This document shows positions 9,288 through 17,582 of a stretch of 64,000 bases of DNA, one piece after another. The translations under genes were made by a program, and so were the position numbers. The notes under the pieces are model-generated. The model did not search any database and was not told where the DNA came from. It saw only the letters and a program-made list of their open reading frames with translations. This DNA comes from Alphaproteobacteria bacterium (GTDB taxonomy: Bacteria > Pseudomonadota > Alphaproteobacteria > Ferrovibrionales > Ferrovibrionaceae), in NCBI GenBank assembly GCA_018336035.1, contig JAGXRD010000146.1, forward strand, positions 54,364 through 118,363. The letters run 5' to 3'. The first letter of the stretch is position 1; each line of letters opens with the position of its first letter.

Positions 9288-9926
9288 ATGAAGTTCTTCG
9301 GTTACTTCCGCTCGTCGTCGGCCTATCGGTGCCGGATAGCGTTCAATATCAAGGGTATTGAACCGGAGGAGTCCTTCGTCCACCTGCGCAAGGGTGAGCA
9401 GCGGTCCCCGGAATACCTGCGCCGCAATCCGCTTGGATTGGTGCCGACGCTGGAACTTGACAGGCGGACCCTTGCCCAGTCGCTCGCAATCGTCGAATGG
9501 CTGGAAGAGATGTTCCCCGAACCGCCATTGCTGCCTAGGAATCCCCTGGACCGGGCCTATGTGCGGGCCCTGAGCCTGACGGTCGCGTGCGAGATCCATC
9601 CCCTTCAGAACCTCCGGGTGCTTGACCACCTGAAGACGGAATTCGGTCAGGACCAGGAAGGTCTGAATGCCTGGTGCCAGAAATGGATTCGGACAGGGCT
9701 GGAGGCCTACGAGGGAATGCTTGCCCAGTCGGGGCTGGCCGGAGCCTTCTCATTTGGCGATGAGGCTACACTTGCCGACATTTGCCTAATCCCTCAGGTC
9801 TTCTCTGCCCAGCGGTTCAAGGTCGATATCTCCGACCTTGAAGCAATCCAGAAAATTGCCGCCAACGCAGAGCGCCATCCGGCGTTTTCCGCCGCCCATC
9901 CGGCAAAACAGCCCGACGCCGAATAG
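9288..9926 (+). CDS. Maleylpyruvate isomerase, zeta-class GST type, module A
   Basis: 212 aa from ATG 9288, nine bases after AGG; ATG 9282 is an alternative two codons upstream. It begins MKFFGYFRSSSAYRCRIAF, where the SS-x-Y-x-x-R pattern is the glutathione-activating site of zeta-class GSTs (maleylacetoacetate/maleylpyruvate isomerases, NagL type). NPLGLVPTLE and QSLAIVEWLEE are the glutathione-binding cis-Pro and SNAIL regions. It converts maleylpyruvate to fumarylpyruvate with glutathione as cofactor. The length is normal. A decayed second copy of this gene's 3' end lies at 11449-11660. Confidence 0.9.
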   Translation: MKFFGYFRSSSAYRCRIAFNIKGIEPEESFVHLRKGEQRSPEYLRRNPLGLVPTLELDRRTLAQSLAIVEWLEEMFPEPPLLPRNPLDRAYVRALSLTVACEIHPLQNLRVLDHLKTEFGQDQEGLNAWCQKWIRTGLEAYEGMLAQSGLAGAFSFGDEATLADICLIPQVFSAQRFKVDISDLEAIQKIAANAERHPAFSAAHPAKQPDAE

Positions 9927-10001
9927 GCTGGGCGCCGACTGCGGTTGTTGTCAGCAGAAGGCGGCCTGTTTCCAATTTATGTTGTGCTGATGACGGCCAT
10001 A

Positions 10002-10021
10002 AGCCGCCGCAGAAGACGGCT
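10002..10021 (+). other. Hairpin downstream of the maleylpyruvate isomerase gene
   Basis: AGCCGCC (10002-10008), gcagaa and GACGGCT form a 7-bp stem with one mismatch. A T-run is lacking, so it is at best a weak terminator. The same element, with a perfect stem, recurs at 11641-11660 behind the isomerase relic. The rest of 9927-10163 shows nothing else. Confidence 0.5.
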
Positions 10022-10163
10022 ACGCAACTTAAGGCAATATTTCGGTATGGGGTTGCAAAAACCACCAAAGAGGTCTTTTGGCGATCTGGCTCAGTGATTC
10101 AGTAAGCCTCTAAATTCAAGACGCCCATCTCTCTTACGGGGCACCTTGAACTGAGTCCGCTAT

Positions 10164-10547
10164 TTAGACTTTGGGCGCTGGGGTCTCTTCGGCCTTGGAC
10201 ACCAATGCCATAATGCGTGCGAATTCCTCAGCATCATTGTCCGCCCAGTAGACTCCAGGCGAGTTCCAGCCATCGCCAGTTTCCAAGCCTTTCATAAATG
10301 CGTTCTTCTCTGCCTCTGTATTAAACGGGATATCGATTTCATCGCCTGCAATTTCAAGGATGAGTTTTTTCTTCGTTTCTTTCAGGATTTCGTACTCCAC
10401 GGCGTCGTTTACGGCGCCAATTCCATCATTAAATGCCTCTACTTCCTTGAGAGTGGCAAACTCAAACATGAGGGAGTTTTCGGGCGCACGGCCATTAGAA
10501 GCACGCATCTGGTCTTCTTGGGTTGGCAAAACAATAACGTCAATCAT
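10164..10547 (-). CDS. Hypothetical acidic protein
   Basis: 127 aa, not recognised. ATG at 10547 with AGGAA seven to eight bases upstream. The protein is acidic, has no signal peptide or membrane segment, and shows alternating strands and helices (MIDVIVLPTQEDQ; a Lys/Ile-rich strand KKKLILEIAG; then DIPFNTEAEKNAFMKGLETG). The last region reads like a helix preceding a GDGW turn. It is the only minus-strand gene between modules A and B and has slightly lower GC than its neighbours, so it may have arrived separately. No function is proposed. Confidence 0.6.
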   Translation of the reverse strand: MIDVIVLPTQEDQMRASNGRAPENSLMFEFATLKEVEAFNDGIGAVNDAVEYEILKETKKKLILEIAGDEIDIPFNTEAEKNAFMKGLETGDGWNSPGVYWADNDAEEFARIMALVSKAEETPAPKV

Positions 10548-10762
10548 GAGAAATTCCTGATTCCATAGCGGGTCTTGATCTTGCCGATAATTCTAGCCCT
10601 GCACTCCGCAAGGCACATGCTAACCGTTCATATGAATTCTGTCCGGACGCAGAATCATGGAGAATCACAAGTCTGTATACATTTTTGGGGCAACGATCCC
10701 AGTCCTATGTATGCATTCGGCCAGGCAAAACTGCTGTGAAACCATTTCACGCAGGACAGCCA

Positions 10763-11224
10763 ATGCGCCCACATACCGTTACCCGGAAGAGACAGACACG
10801 CCTGAAGCGAGACCAGTACGGCTGGTACATCGACGGCGACCTCTGCTCCGACAAGATGGCCGACCTGCACAGCGCCATTGTGGGCGCCGCCACGCGGGAA
10901 GATAGGCTGCGGCTGGCACGTCGGATTCTGCGCATTAATCCCGGCCACATCGAGGCCCTGACCATGATGGGCTTCTATCCACATCAACTCTCTGGTGGAC
11001 TGCGCCAGTGGGTTGTCATTGCGATGGCCTTGATGTGTGGCCCGAACCTCATAATTGCGGACCCGACGAATCTGCCTCAAGGGTGTCATTTCGCGCCACG
11101 ATGCGAGAGTGTCGCGCATGGCTGCACCGATATGCAGCCGGAGCTGGTTTGCGATGGGAGCGTCGATGTTGCATGCTGGCTCTATAGTGATCGGCCTCAG
11201 TCAAGATTATCTCTTGTGAACTGA
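10763..11224 (+). pseudogene. Chimeric relic of oligopeptide ABC transporter ATPases (dppD signature joined to dppF tail)
   Basis: The reading frame is open but makes no sensible protein. The first 70 codons (from ATG 10763) match nothing I know. Then [20 protein letters not shown] and LIIADP reproduce the signature and Walker B of the ATPase at 36752-37765, but with Gln-Arg-Val changed to Gln-Trp-Val and the catalytic Glu after Asp missing. Immediately afterwards [19 protein letters not shown] reproduces the cysteine-rich C-terminal tail of the ATPase at 37778-38770. Walker A is absent. It reads as the scar of a deletion that joined two adjacent dpp genes, so the product cannot be an active ATPase. 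Confidence 0.7.
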
Positions 11225-11448
11225 GACGAGGCGAAGGTGTCGAAACCAGATGCCAGTGGTTCTGTATAGCTGTGGCATCGATAACTCAGCTGCAGGGCAG
11301 CTTTTGTTCGCCGCCTTGTCTGGGCGAAATCACTGGACAGACGATAATCGCGATTTTGCCTCCTGACATTTCTATGCCGGTTGACCGGCCAAAGCGGCGA
11401 TGAAAGTCAGGCCACCTTGGCTAACATTTGCTTGCGCACATCTTCTTT

Positions 11449-11660
11449 GCCCAACGGTTCAAGGCTGGCGTCTGGGATTTGAAGCAGTCCAGCGAATTGC
11501 TGCCAACGCAGAGAAGCATCCGGCGTTCCCGGCGGCTAATTCGACAAAACAGCCTGACGCCGAATAGGCTGAGTCTTCCCGACTTTGTTGGCTGACAGGC
11601 CAGACAGCCTGTTCCCGTTACATTGCGACGATGGACCAAAAGCCGTCGCAGAAGACGGCT
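11449..11660 (+). pseudogene. Relic of the 3' end of a zeta-class maleylpyruvate isomerase gene plus its downstream flank
   Basis: Aligns by eye with 9797-10021: shared blocks include CGGTTCAAGG, AACGCAGAG, CATCCGGCGTT, GACGCCGAATAGGCTG and, beyond the stop, GCAGAAGACGGCT. One base is missing after GGTTCAAG...GAT relative to the intact gene, which breaks the frame. The upstream three quarters of the gene are gone. The alignment continues past the stop codon into the hairpin AGCCGTC-gcagaa-GACGGCT (11641-11660), so the unit once had the same downstream flank. Confidence 0.75.
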
Positions 11661-11698
11661 ATGCAAAGCCGGGAGACTCAACTATTATCAGCTGGTCA

Positions 11699-11712
11699 TT
11701 TTATCGATAAAA
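11699..11712. promoter_or_regulatory. Palindromic operator upstream of the GntR gene
   Basis: TTTTATCGATAAAA is a perfect 14-bp palindrome 16 bases before the GntR start. Nearly the same box precedes the second gentisate dioxygenase (12713-12728), and half-boxes precede the aromatic hydroxylase (38802-38830). Autoregulation by the adjacent GntR protein is the simplest reading. Confidence 0.6.
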
Positions 11713-11728
11713 AAAGGTTTTGCCGTCA

Positions 11729-12508
11729 ATGGCTACCCTGCCGAAGGTACGAAAAGCTGAGTTAGCCCCTTCAAAGAAGGCCGGTGGTGCAGTTGCCGTC
11801 ATGTCGAAACAAGACACCGATGTTACGGACCAAGGCGCCGATGAAGATGCGTCCTTGCGGGTACATGCCGCCTGGGAAGCAATTCGGGACGACATCCTTT
11901 CGGGAAATCTAGCGCCGTCTACCCGCCTGCGCATCTCGATGCTGAACAAGAAATATAGCATCGGAGCAAGCCCATTGCGGGAAGCGTTGTCTCGGCTGGT
12001 GTCTGAGAACCTTGTTGTCGCCGTCGATCGCCGCGGCTTTATGGTGACGCCGATGTCGGTGAGCGATTTCCGCGACCTTACGAACATGCGCAAGCTCCTG
12101 GAGAAGGAGGCCCTGCGGTTGTCCTTCCAGCATGGCGGCGAGCGGTGGGAAGCTGACCTCGTTGCTGCCTTCTATCGCATGGGTCGTGTCCAGGAACGCC
12201 TGGATGCCGGAGACCCATCAACCCTTGCGGAATGGGAAGTTTTGAACCGCGAGTACCATGACAAACTGGTATCGGCATGCGGTTCGGAATGGCTCATGCG
12301 GACCCGCGAAAATGTCTATGTCTGCGCGGAACGATATCGCCGCATCTGTCTTTCGATTCGGAACGTGCCGCGGGATGTGACCAAGGAGCATAAGCAAATT
12401 CTCGATGCCGCAATCGACCGCGATGTACCGAAGGTGCACAAGTTGATTGACGAACATCTTGAGCGAACCTTCCAGAAGGTCGCGGAGAGCGGAAAGCTGC
12501 CGAATTAA
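11729..12508 (+). CDS. GntR family transcriptional regulator (FadR/FCD subfamily)
   Basis: 259 aa from ATG 11729 (AAGG 11 bases upstream); ATG 11801 is a possible alternative start that would trim a low-complexity N-terminus. The winged helix-turn-helix lies around residues 45-110: AWEAIRDDILSGNLAPSTRL, then SIGASPLREALSRLVSENLV, the DNA-recognition helix typical of GntR. The C-terminal all-helical FCD effector domain carries the metal-ligand pattern with REYHDKLVSACGS and KEHKQILDAAIDRD. It sits 289 bases upstream of module B in the same direction, with a palindrome on each side. It probably represses module B and releases on binding an aromatic acid or CoA ester; the ligand is unknown. Confidence 0.88.
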   Translation: MATLPKVRKAELAPSKKAGGAVAVMSKQDTDVTDQGADEDASLRVHAAWEAIRDDILSGNLAPSTRLRISMLNKKYSIGASPLREALSRLVSENLVVAVDRRGFMVTPMSVSDFRDLTNMRKLLEKEALRLSFQHGGERWEADLVAAFYRMGRVQERLDAGDPSTLAEWEVLNREYHDKLVSACGSEWLMRTRENVYVCAERYRRICLSIRNVPRDVTKEHKQILDAAIDRDVPKVHKLIDEHLERTFQKVAESGKLPN

Positions 12509-12540
12509 GAAGCATCACCCGCAGCGAATTTGAAGAAGAA

Positions 12541-12577
12541 GGGGCGCGCTCACCTGATTGAGCGCGCCCCATTTCGT
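12541..12577 (+). terminator. Intrinsic terminator after the GntR gene
   Basis: A perfect 12-bp stem, GGGGCGCGCTCA (12541-12552) with TGAGCGCGCCCC (12559-12570), a six-base loop and the trailing ATTTCGTTT. It separates the regulator transcript from module B. Confidence 0.85.
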
Positions 12578-12712
12578 TTGCGCTGCTGTCTAAAACGGTC
12601 GATGCGCTGCATTTCCGGTGCCGCTTCCTATGGCACTTACTCGCGGAGCTAAATGGAGCTGCTGGGAGCGACAAGCAGAAATGCCCAATTTTGGTGCCGA
12701 CTGCCTAATTTC

Positions 12713-12736
12713 ATTTTACCGATAAAATGGTTGACA
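12713..12736 (+). promoter_or_regulatory. Module B operator and -35 element
   Basis: ATTTTACCGATAAAAT (12713-12728) is a 16-bp palindrome with one mismatched pair and shares its core with the box before the GntR gene. TTGACA at 12731-12736 follows three bases later and fits a -35 element; the -10 around 12754-12760 is weak. A bound repressor would cover the -35. Confidence 0.6.
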
Positions 12737-12797
12737 ACCGGCAAAAAAAGAATGCATCGTTAGTTTGAGAATACAGGAATGCGTGGGGATTGAGGAA

Positions 12798-13874
12798 ATG
12801 GACTTACGAAACGACTCTCTGGATCAGCTCCATGAAGACTTGGCGAACGCCAATATGGCGCCGACCTGGAAGTACGTTTCCGAGTTCGTGGCACGCGAGC
12901 CGAAGGTGAGCTATCGGCCCTGGCTCTGGCGCTGGGACGACGTCATTCCGCTTCTCATGCGCGCTGGCGACCTGATTACGCCGGAACGTGGCGCCGAGCG
13001 CCGCTCGATGGAGCACGTCAATCCGGATCTGAAGCCGTTCTACAGTACGAGCCACACCATCGCGACAGCCTTCCAGCTCGTCCGCGCGGGCGAGACGGCT
13101 CCGGCCCATCGTCACATGGCGGGCGCTATCCGTTTCGCCGCGCGGAGTAAGGGTGGCACCGTATACACAAAGGTGCAGGGCGAGCGCCTGATGATGGAGG
13201 AAAACGACCTCCTTCTGACACCGACCGGCACCTGGCATGAACATGCCAATGAAACCCAAAACGACATCATCTGGCTGGACGCGCTTGATTTCCCGCTGGT
13301 GAACATGATGCAGGCCAGCTGGTTCATGCCGGGCGAGGGTCAGGTCTGCCCTGACAAGCCGGACGATTATTCGCGCCGTCAGCTCGGTCTGTATCGACCG
13401 GTCGGAACCGGTGGATATCCTGAAAGCCATCCGGTCCTTCGATATCCCTGGGTGGAAATGAAGGAAGCCTTGCTGAATGCCAGCAAGGGCCCTGGCAGCG
13501 CTTTCGACGGCACCATCCTGGAATACGTGAACCCAATCAATTCCGGTTCTACGCTGCCCACCATGTCCTGCCGCGCACAGCTGCTGAAGGCCGGGTCCAA
13601 GACCAAGGCGCACCGGGCGACATCCAGCACTGTCTATTTCGTAATCGGTGGCGAGGGCGTCTCCATCATCAACGGAAGTGAATTCCACTGGGGTCGCGGC
13701 GATGTCTTCGTCGCGCCGACCTGGTCCTGGCACGAACATCATTGCAAGGGCGAGGACGCTTTCCTGTTCTCGATTACGGACCAGCCTGTGCTTCAGATGC
13801 TCGGCATGTTCCGTGAGGAAGCCCTTGAAGAGAACGACGGCCACCAGCAGGTCGCGTCACGCTTCACCCCGTAA
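12798..13874 (+). CDS. Gentisate 1,2-dioxygenase-like bicupin, module B
   Basis: 358 aa from ATG 12798; GTG 12783 is an alternative start. The metal-binding cupin is intact: APAHRHMAGAIRF (His104, His106) and TGTWHEHANE (His147, His149). The second cupin also holds a His cluster (TWSWHEHHCKG), unlike the module A paralogue, where that region reads PSWVSWSLEG. Overall organisation and the text LWRWDDVIPLLMRAGDLI...GAERRS match gentisate or salicylate-type ring-cleaving dioxygenases. It is followed after 35 bases by an isomerase-hydrolase fusion, so maleylpyruvate from gentisate or a substituted gentisate is the likely product. Confidence 0.87.
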   Translation: MDLRNDSLDQLHEDLANANMAPTWKYVSEFVAREPKVSYRPWLWRWDDVIPLLMRAGDLITPERGAERRSMEHVNPDLKPFYSTSHTIATAFQLVRAGETAPAHRHMAGAIRFAARSKGGTVYTKVQGERLMMEENDLLLTPTGTWHEHANETQNDIIWLDALDFPLVNMMQASWFMPGEGQVCPDKPDDYSRRQLGLYRPVGTGGYPESHPVLRYPWVEMKEALLNASKGPGSAFDGTILEYVNPINSGSTLPTMSCRAQLLKAGSKTKAHRATSSTVYFVIGGEGVSIINGSEFHWGRGDVFVAPTWSWHEHHCKGEDAFLFSITDQPVLQMLGMFREEALEENDGHQQVASRFTP

Positions 13875-13909
13875 AAAAACCGGCAACTTCGCAGTCAAGG
13901 CACCAGTTC

Positions 13910-15292
13910 ATGTCGCTTCCCAAACTCAAAATCGTCTTCAACTATCGCAGCCCGTTCTGCGCGCTGGTTATCGACGAACTTTTCGCCCTGCAGCGCCGGT
14001 ACCGGGTGGATGTCGAATGGGTCATCGTCAAAGACGTTCCGCGACCCTCGAGCCTGCCCATCACCGAGCAAAACCCGCGCTTCCCCTATAACCGCGAAGA
14101 CTGCGAGCGCCGTGCGCGCTGGCGGGGCATCGACTGGGCGCCGCCGAAATGGCGCCTGACCGATGTCGTCGCGGCAACCCACATTGGCGTCTGGCTGCTC
14201 CGAAACAAGCCGGAGCTGTTCGAGGCCTACACGTTGCGCATCAGCCGCGCCTACTGGTCGTACGGCAAAAACATCAGCGATGCTGCCGTTGTCGAAGAGC
14301 TGGCCAGAGAAACGGGCGTCAGCGACGCGGATACTGCTGCTGCGAAAGCCGCGATACCGGCCGCAGAGATTGAATTGGCCGACAATGCCAAATGGTGCGA
14401 AGCCAACGGCGTTCTTGGCGTACCCTTCTTCATTGTCGATGGTCTGAAATTCTGGGGCTCGGACAGGGTCGGCGACCTGAAGCGTTACCTGAGTGACGCG
14501 GCGTACGGACCGGCACTTGCGCCAGTCGATAGTGGCATCCTGTTCAACGATGCCACGCCGGTTACGCTTCCCGTTGCCGGACGTGAAACCAGCGTCGCGG
14601 TGAACCGCATCTTCTGCGTCGGCCGCAACTATTCTGAACATGCCCGCGAAATGGGTTTTGACCCAACCCGTGAGGCTCCGTTCTTCTTCATGAAGCCCGC
14701 CGACGCCCTGGTGCGCAGTGGCGCCAGCATCTCCTATCCGTTGGCGACAAGTCGCTATGAATACGAGATGGAGCTGGTCGTTGTTCTTGGACAGTCGGTC
14801 ACCAACACCACGCCGGAGCAGGCCATGAAAGCTGTCTTCGGCTACGCAGCCGGGCTCGACATGACGCGGCGTGACCTGCAGCTGGCTGCCCGCGAGAAAG
14901 GGCGCCCCTGGGAGCTCGGCAAAGCTTTCGAGAATTCCGCCGTCGTCGGTCCCATAAAGCCGGTCGAAGATCTGGCGGAGAATCCCGGCGGCCAGATTGT
15001 CTTGCACGTCAATGGCAAGGTTAAGCAGGATGCCAAAGTCGCCGACATGATTTGGTCGGTTCCCGAAATCATCGCCAACCTGTCGCAGTTCTACACCCTG
15101 CGTCCTGGCGACGTCATCTTCACGGGAACCCCGGCCGGAGTAGGGCCGGTTGTCGCCGGAGACAAACTGCATGGCGAAATCGCCGACGTAGGCGAAGTCG
15201 CAGCAGTCATCGTTCCCCGGCTTGAAGAGCAGGCCCTGGCCGCTGCGAAGGCAAAAGCCGAAAACGCGGACTGGGCTGGGGTATTACGCTGA
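13910..15292 (+). CDS. Fusion of kappa-GST/DsbA-like isomerase domain and fumarylpyruvate hydrolase
   Basis: 460 aa, ATG nine bases after CAAGG. Residues 1-200 form a thioredoxin-fold domain of the 2-hydroxychromene-2-carboxylate isomerase/kappa-GST type: IVFNYRSPFCALV with the conserved Ser14 of that class, and GVLGVPFFIVDGLKFWGSDR at 167-186, a family hallmark. Residues 230-445 are a complete FAH domain: IFCVGRNYSEHAREMG, YEYEMELVVVLG, GLDMTRRDLQ and FTGTPAGVGPV, parallel to the hydrolase at 8558-9256. The family's N-terminal domain is a glutathione-dependent cis-trans isomerase, so the fusion probably performs maleylpyruvate isomerisation and fumarylpyruvate hydrolysis in one chain. No zeta-class isomerase gene survives in module B, which supports this. 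Isomerase activity is inferred, hydrolase activity is near certain. Confidence 0.88.
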   Translation: MSLPKLKIVFNYRSPFCALVIDELFALQRRYRVDVEWVIVKDVPRPSSLPITEQNPRFPYNREDCERRARWRGIDWAPPKWRLTDVVAATHIGVWLLRNKPELFEAYTLRISRAYWSYGKNISDAAVVEELARETGVSDADTAAAKAAIPAAEIELADNAKWCEANGVLGVPFFIVDGLKFWGSDRVGDLKRYLSDAAYGPALAPVDSGILFNDATPVTLPVAGRETSVAVNRIFCVGRNYSEHAREMGFDPTREAPFFFMKPADALVRSGASISYPLATSRYEYEMELVVVLGQSVTNTTPEQAMKAVFGYAAGLDMTRRDLQLAAREKGRPWELGKAFENSAVVGPIKPVEDLAENPGGQIVLHVNGKVKQDAKVADMIWSVPEIIANLSQFYTLRPGDVIFTGTPAGVGPVVAGDKLHGEIADVGEVAAVIVPRLEEQALAAAKAKAENADWAGVLR

Positions 15293-15390
15293 AACCTCGA
15301 CGAACAGGCTGCTCTCGACTGTTCATCTGAGTCCAAAACGGGGGAGCCAACTGGGGACCGGCCGCTAACGCGTGGCCGGAACGGAGAAGT

Positions 15391-16575
15391 ATGCGCGACA
15401 AACTGCTGATGAAACTCCTGGGCGGCGCTCTCGGCGCCTCGCTGATGTCTTCTGCCTTGGCCGCTCCGGCACCTGAAATCAAGCTCGGTCTGGTGACCAC
15501 TCTGACCACATCGGCGGCTGCCGGTGGCGAGGCCACCAAGGAAGGCATCGAGCTGGCAATCGAGCAGCTCGGCTCCAAGATGGGCGGCATTCCTGTCAAG
15601 CTGCTCGTCGAAGACGACGGCCTGAACCCGGCACTGGGAAAGCAAAAGACCGAGAAGCTCATCCTGCAGGACCGCGTCGACTTCCTGGTCGGCTACAACT
15701 ACAGCAACGTCCTGCTCGCTGCCTATAAGGCAGCGGCCGACAACAAGACCTTCCTGCTCAGCACCAATGCCGGTCCGGGCATCCTGGCAGGCAAGCAGTG
15801 CAACCCGTACTTCTTCATTACGCGCGACCAGACTGAACAGGCGCCGCGCGTTCTGGGTGAAGAACTGAACCGCAAGGGCATCAAGCGCATCTATACGCTG
15901 GCGCCGAACTATGTCGCCGGTAAAGAAATGGTTGGCGGCATGTTGAGCACCTTCAAGGGCGAAACTGTCGGCCAGGACTTCACGAAGTGGCCGGACCAGC
16001 TCGATTTCTCCAGTGAGATTGCGAAAATCAAGGCTGCCAATCCAGATGCCGCCTACATTTTCTATCCGCCCGCTCATGCCTTGCAGTTCGTTGCGCAGTA
16101 TCAGCAGGCCGGTCTCAAGGACAAGATTCCGCTCTATTCGAACTACACCTTCGATGGCCTGACGCTGCCGCAGCTGGGCGAACTGGCCGATGGTTCGCTG
16201 ATGACCCTGTTCTGGTCCAGTGACCTCGACAATGCCGCGAACCGCCGTTTCGTCGACGGTTATAAGAAGAAGTTCGGCCGCGAGCCGTCCAACTTTGCCG
16301 CCTCCGCCTATGACGCCGTGATGCTCATCGACAGTGCGGTGCGCAACGTGAAGGGCGAGCTAGGCGACAAGGCGAAAATCCAGGCCGCCCTGGAAGCCGC
16401 GAACTTCGAGTCCGTCCGCGGCAAATTCAAGTTCGGCAAGAACCACTTCCCAATCCAGGACTTCTATCTGCTCAAGGTAGCCAAAGCCAATGACGGCACC
16501 TACACCACGAAGGTTGTCTCGACCGCCGCCAAGGACGATGTCGATACCTACGTGAACGAGTGCCAGATGAAGTAA
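15391..16575 (+). CDS. Periplasmic substrate-binding protein of a Liv-type importer, module B
   Basis: 394 aa with a GGAGAAGT ribosome site. Signal peptide MKLLGGALGASLMSSALAA is followed by APEIKLGLVTTLTTSAAAGG, the opening of Peripla_BP_6 proteins; an internal Cys pair region (GKQCNPYFF and NECQMK at the end) may form a disulphide. It heads the second importer operon (binding protein, two permeases, two ATPases), whose gene order differs from module A, where it comes last. It belongs to the same family as the protein at 5419-6618 but is clearly diverged, so the two importers may differ in ligand. Confidence 0.88.
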   Translation: MRDKLLMKLLGGALGASLMSSALAAPAPEIKLGLVTTLTTSAAAGGEATKEGIELAIEQLGSKMGGIPVKLLVEDDGLNPALGKQKTEKLILQDRVDFLVGYNYSNVLLAAYKAAADNKTFLLSTNAGPGILAGKQCNPYFFITRDQTEQAPRVLGEELNRKGIKRIYTLAPNYVAGKEMVGGMLSTFKGETVGQDFTKWPDQLDFSSEIAKIKAANPDAAYIFYPPAHALQFVAQYQQAGLKDKIPLYSNYTFDGLTLPQLGELADGSLMTLFWSSDLDNAANRRFVDGYKKKFGREPSNFAASAYDAVMLIDSAVRNVKGELGDKAKIQAALEAANFESVRGKFKFGKNHFPIQDFYLLKVAKANDGTYTTKVVSTAAKDDVDTYVNECQMK

Positions 16576-16649
16576 GCCGACGGGTGGAGAGTTGGTCGTC
16601 AAAAACAGCTCTCCGCCCTCCGACTAACACCACTCCTTCGGAAACGACG

Positions 16650-17582
16650 ATGTCAAACCCCGCTCTACTGCTCTTCCTTGAGCAGTGTCTCAACGGCCTA
16701 CAGTTCGGAATCATGCTGTTCCTGATAACGGCGGGGCTCACGCTCATCGTCGGCATCATGGACTTTGTCAATCTCGCGCAGGGCTCGCTGTTCATGATTG
16801 GCGCCTTCGTGGCGGCCTCCTTTGCAGCAGCCACCGGAAATTATTACCTCGCCATCCCGATTGCGATTGCCGCCACTGCCATCATCGGCGCCATCATCGA
16901 GGTATTCGCACTTTCGCGGTTCTACCGTCGCCAGCATCTTGACCAGGTTCTCGCGACATTCGGCTTCATCCTGATTTTCAACGAGGTCGCCCGCGTTGTC
17001 TGGGGCTCGCAGGGCCTCTCCGTCAGTCTACCGCCGGAACTCAACCGTGCCATCGAGCTGTTGCCGGGCCTGACCTATCCGCTGTTCCGGTTCTCCTTCA
17101 TCATCTTCGGCCTGGCCGTCGCATTCTTCCTGTACCTGCTTATCACCCGTACCCGCGTGGGCATGCTCATCCGCGCAGGCGCCAGCGACCGGGAAATGGT
17201 CCGTGGTCTCGGCGTGAATATCGGCTTGCTCTTTACCTTTGTCTTCGCGCTCGGCGCCGGGCTGGCTGGACTGGCCGGTAGTCTGTCCGCACCCATCATG
17301 TCCGCTTCCGTCGGCATGGGGGAGCCGGTTCTCATCCTCGGCTTCGTCGTCATCGTGCTCGGAGGTATCGGCTCCATTCGTGGCGCGTTCTGGGCGGCCC
17401 TGATTGTCGGTTTCATCGACAACCTTGGGCGCTCCTATGCCACCTACCTGGTCGGCCTGGCATTCGGCAAACATGCAGCCTCGACGTTGGGGCCGTCGCT
17501 GTCCGGCATGCTGATTTACATCCTGATGGCCACGGTTCTCGCCATCCGCCCCGAAGGCCTCTTCAAGGCGAGGGCGTCATGA
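16650..17582 (+). CDS. livH: Liv-type ABC transporter permease (LivH family), module B
   Basis: 310 aa from ATG 16650; the frame is open back to 16560, but that stretch overlaps the previous gene's stop and is not membrane-like. Hallmarks are CLNGLQFGIMLFLITAGLTL, VNLAQGSLFMIGAF and the docking loop VIVLGGIGSIRGAF. It forms the transmembrane dimer with the following LivM-like gene (ATGA overlap at 17579). Confidence 0.9.
   Translation: MSNPALLLFLEQCLNGLQFGIMLFLITAGLTLIVGIMDFVNLAQGSLFMIGAFVAASFAAATGNYYLAIPIAIAATAIIGAIIEVFALSRFYRRQHLDQVLATFGFILIFNEVARVVWGSQGLSVSLPPELNRAIELLPGLTYPLFRFSFIIFGLAVAFFLYLLITRTRVGMLIRAGASDREMVRGLGVNIGLLFTFVFALGAGLAGLAGSLSAPIMSASVGMGEPVLILGFVVIVLGGIGSIRGAFWAALIVGFIDNLGRSYATYLVGLAFGKHAASTLGPSLSGMLIYILMATVLAIRPEGLFKARAS

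Noticed and set aside
12804..13844. 346-codon minus-strand frame opposite gentisate dioxygenase B
   Set aside because: Same reason: antisense shadow with no family likeness.
13895..15172. 425-codon minus-strand frame opposite the isomerase-hydrolase fusion
   Set aside because: Shadow of an unambiguous plus-strand gene; no start signal or recognisable domain.
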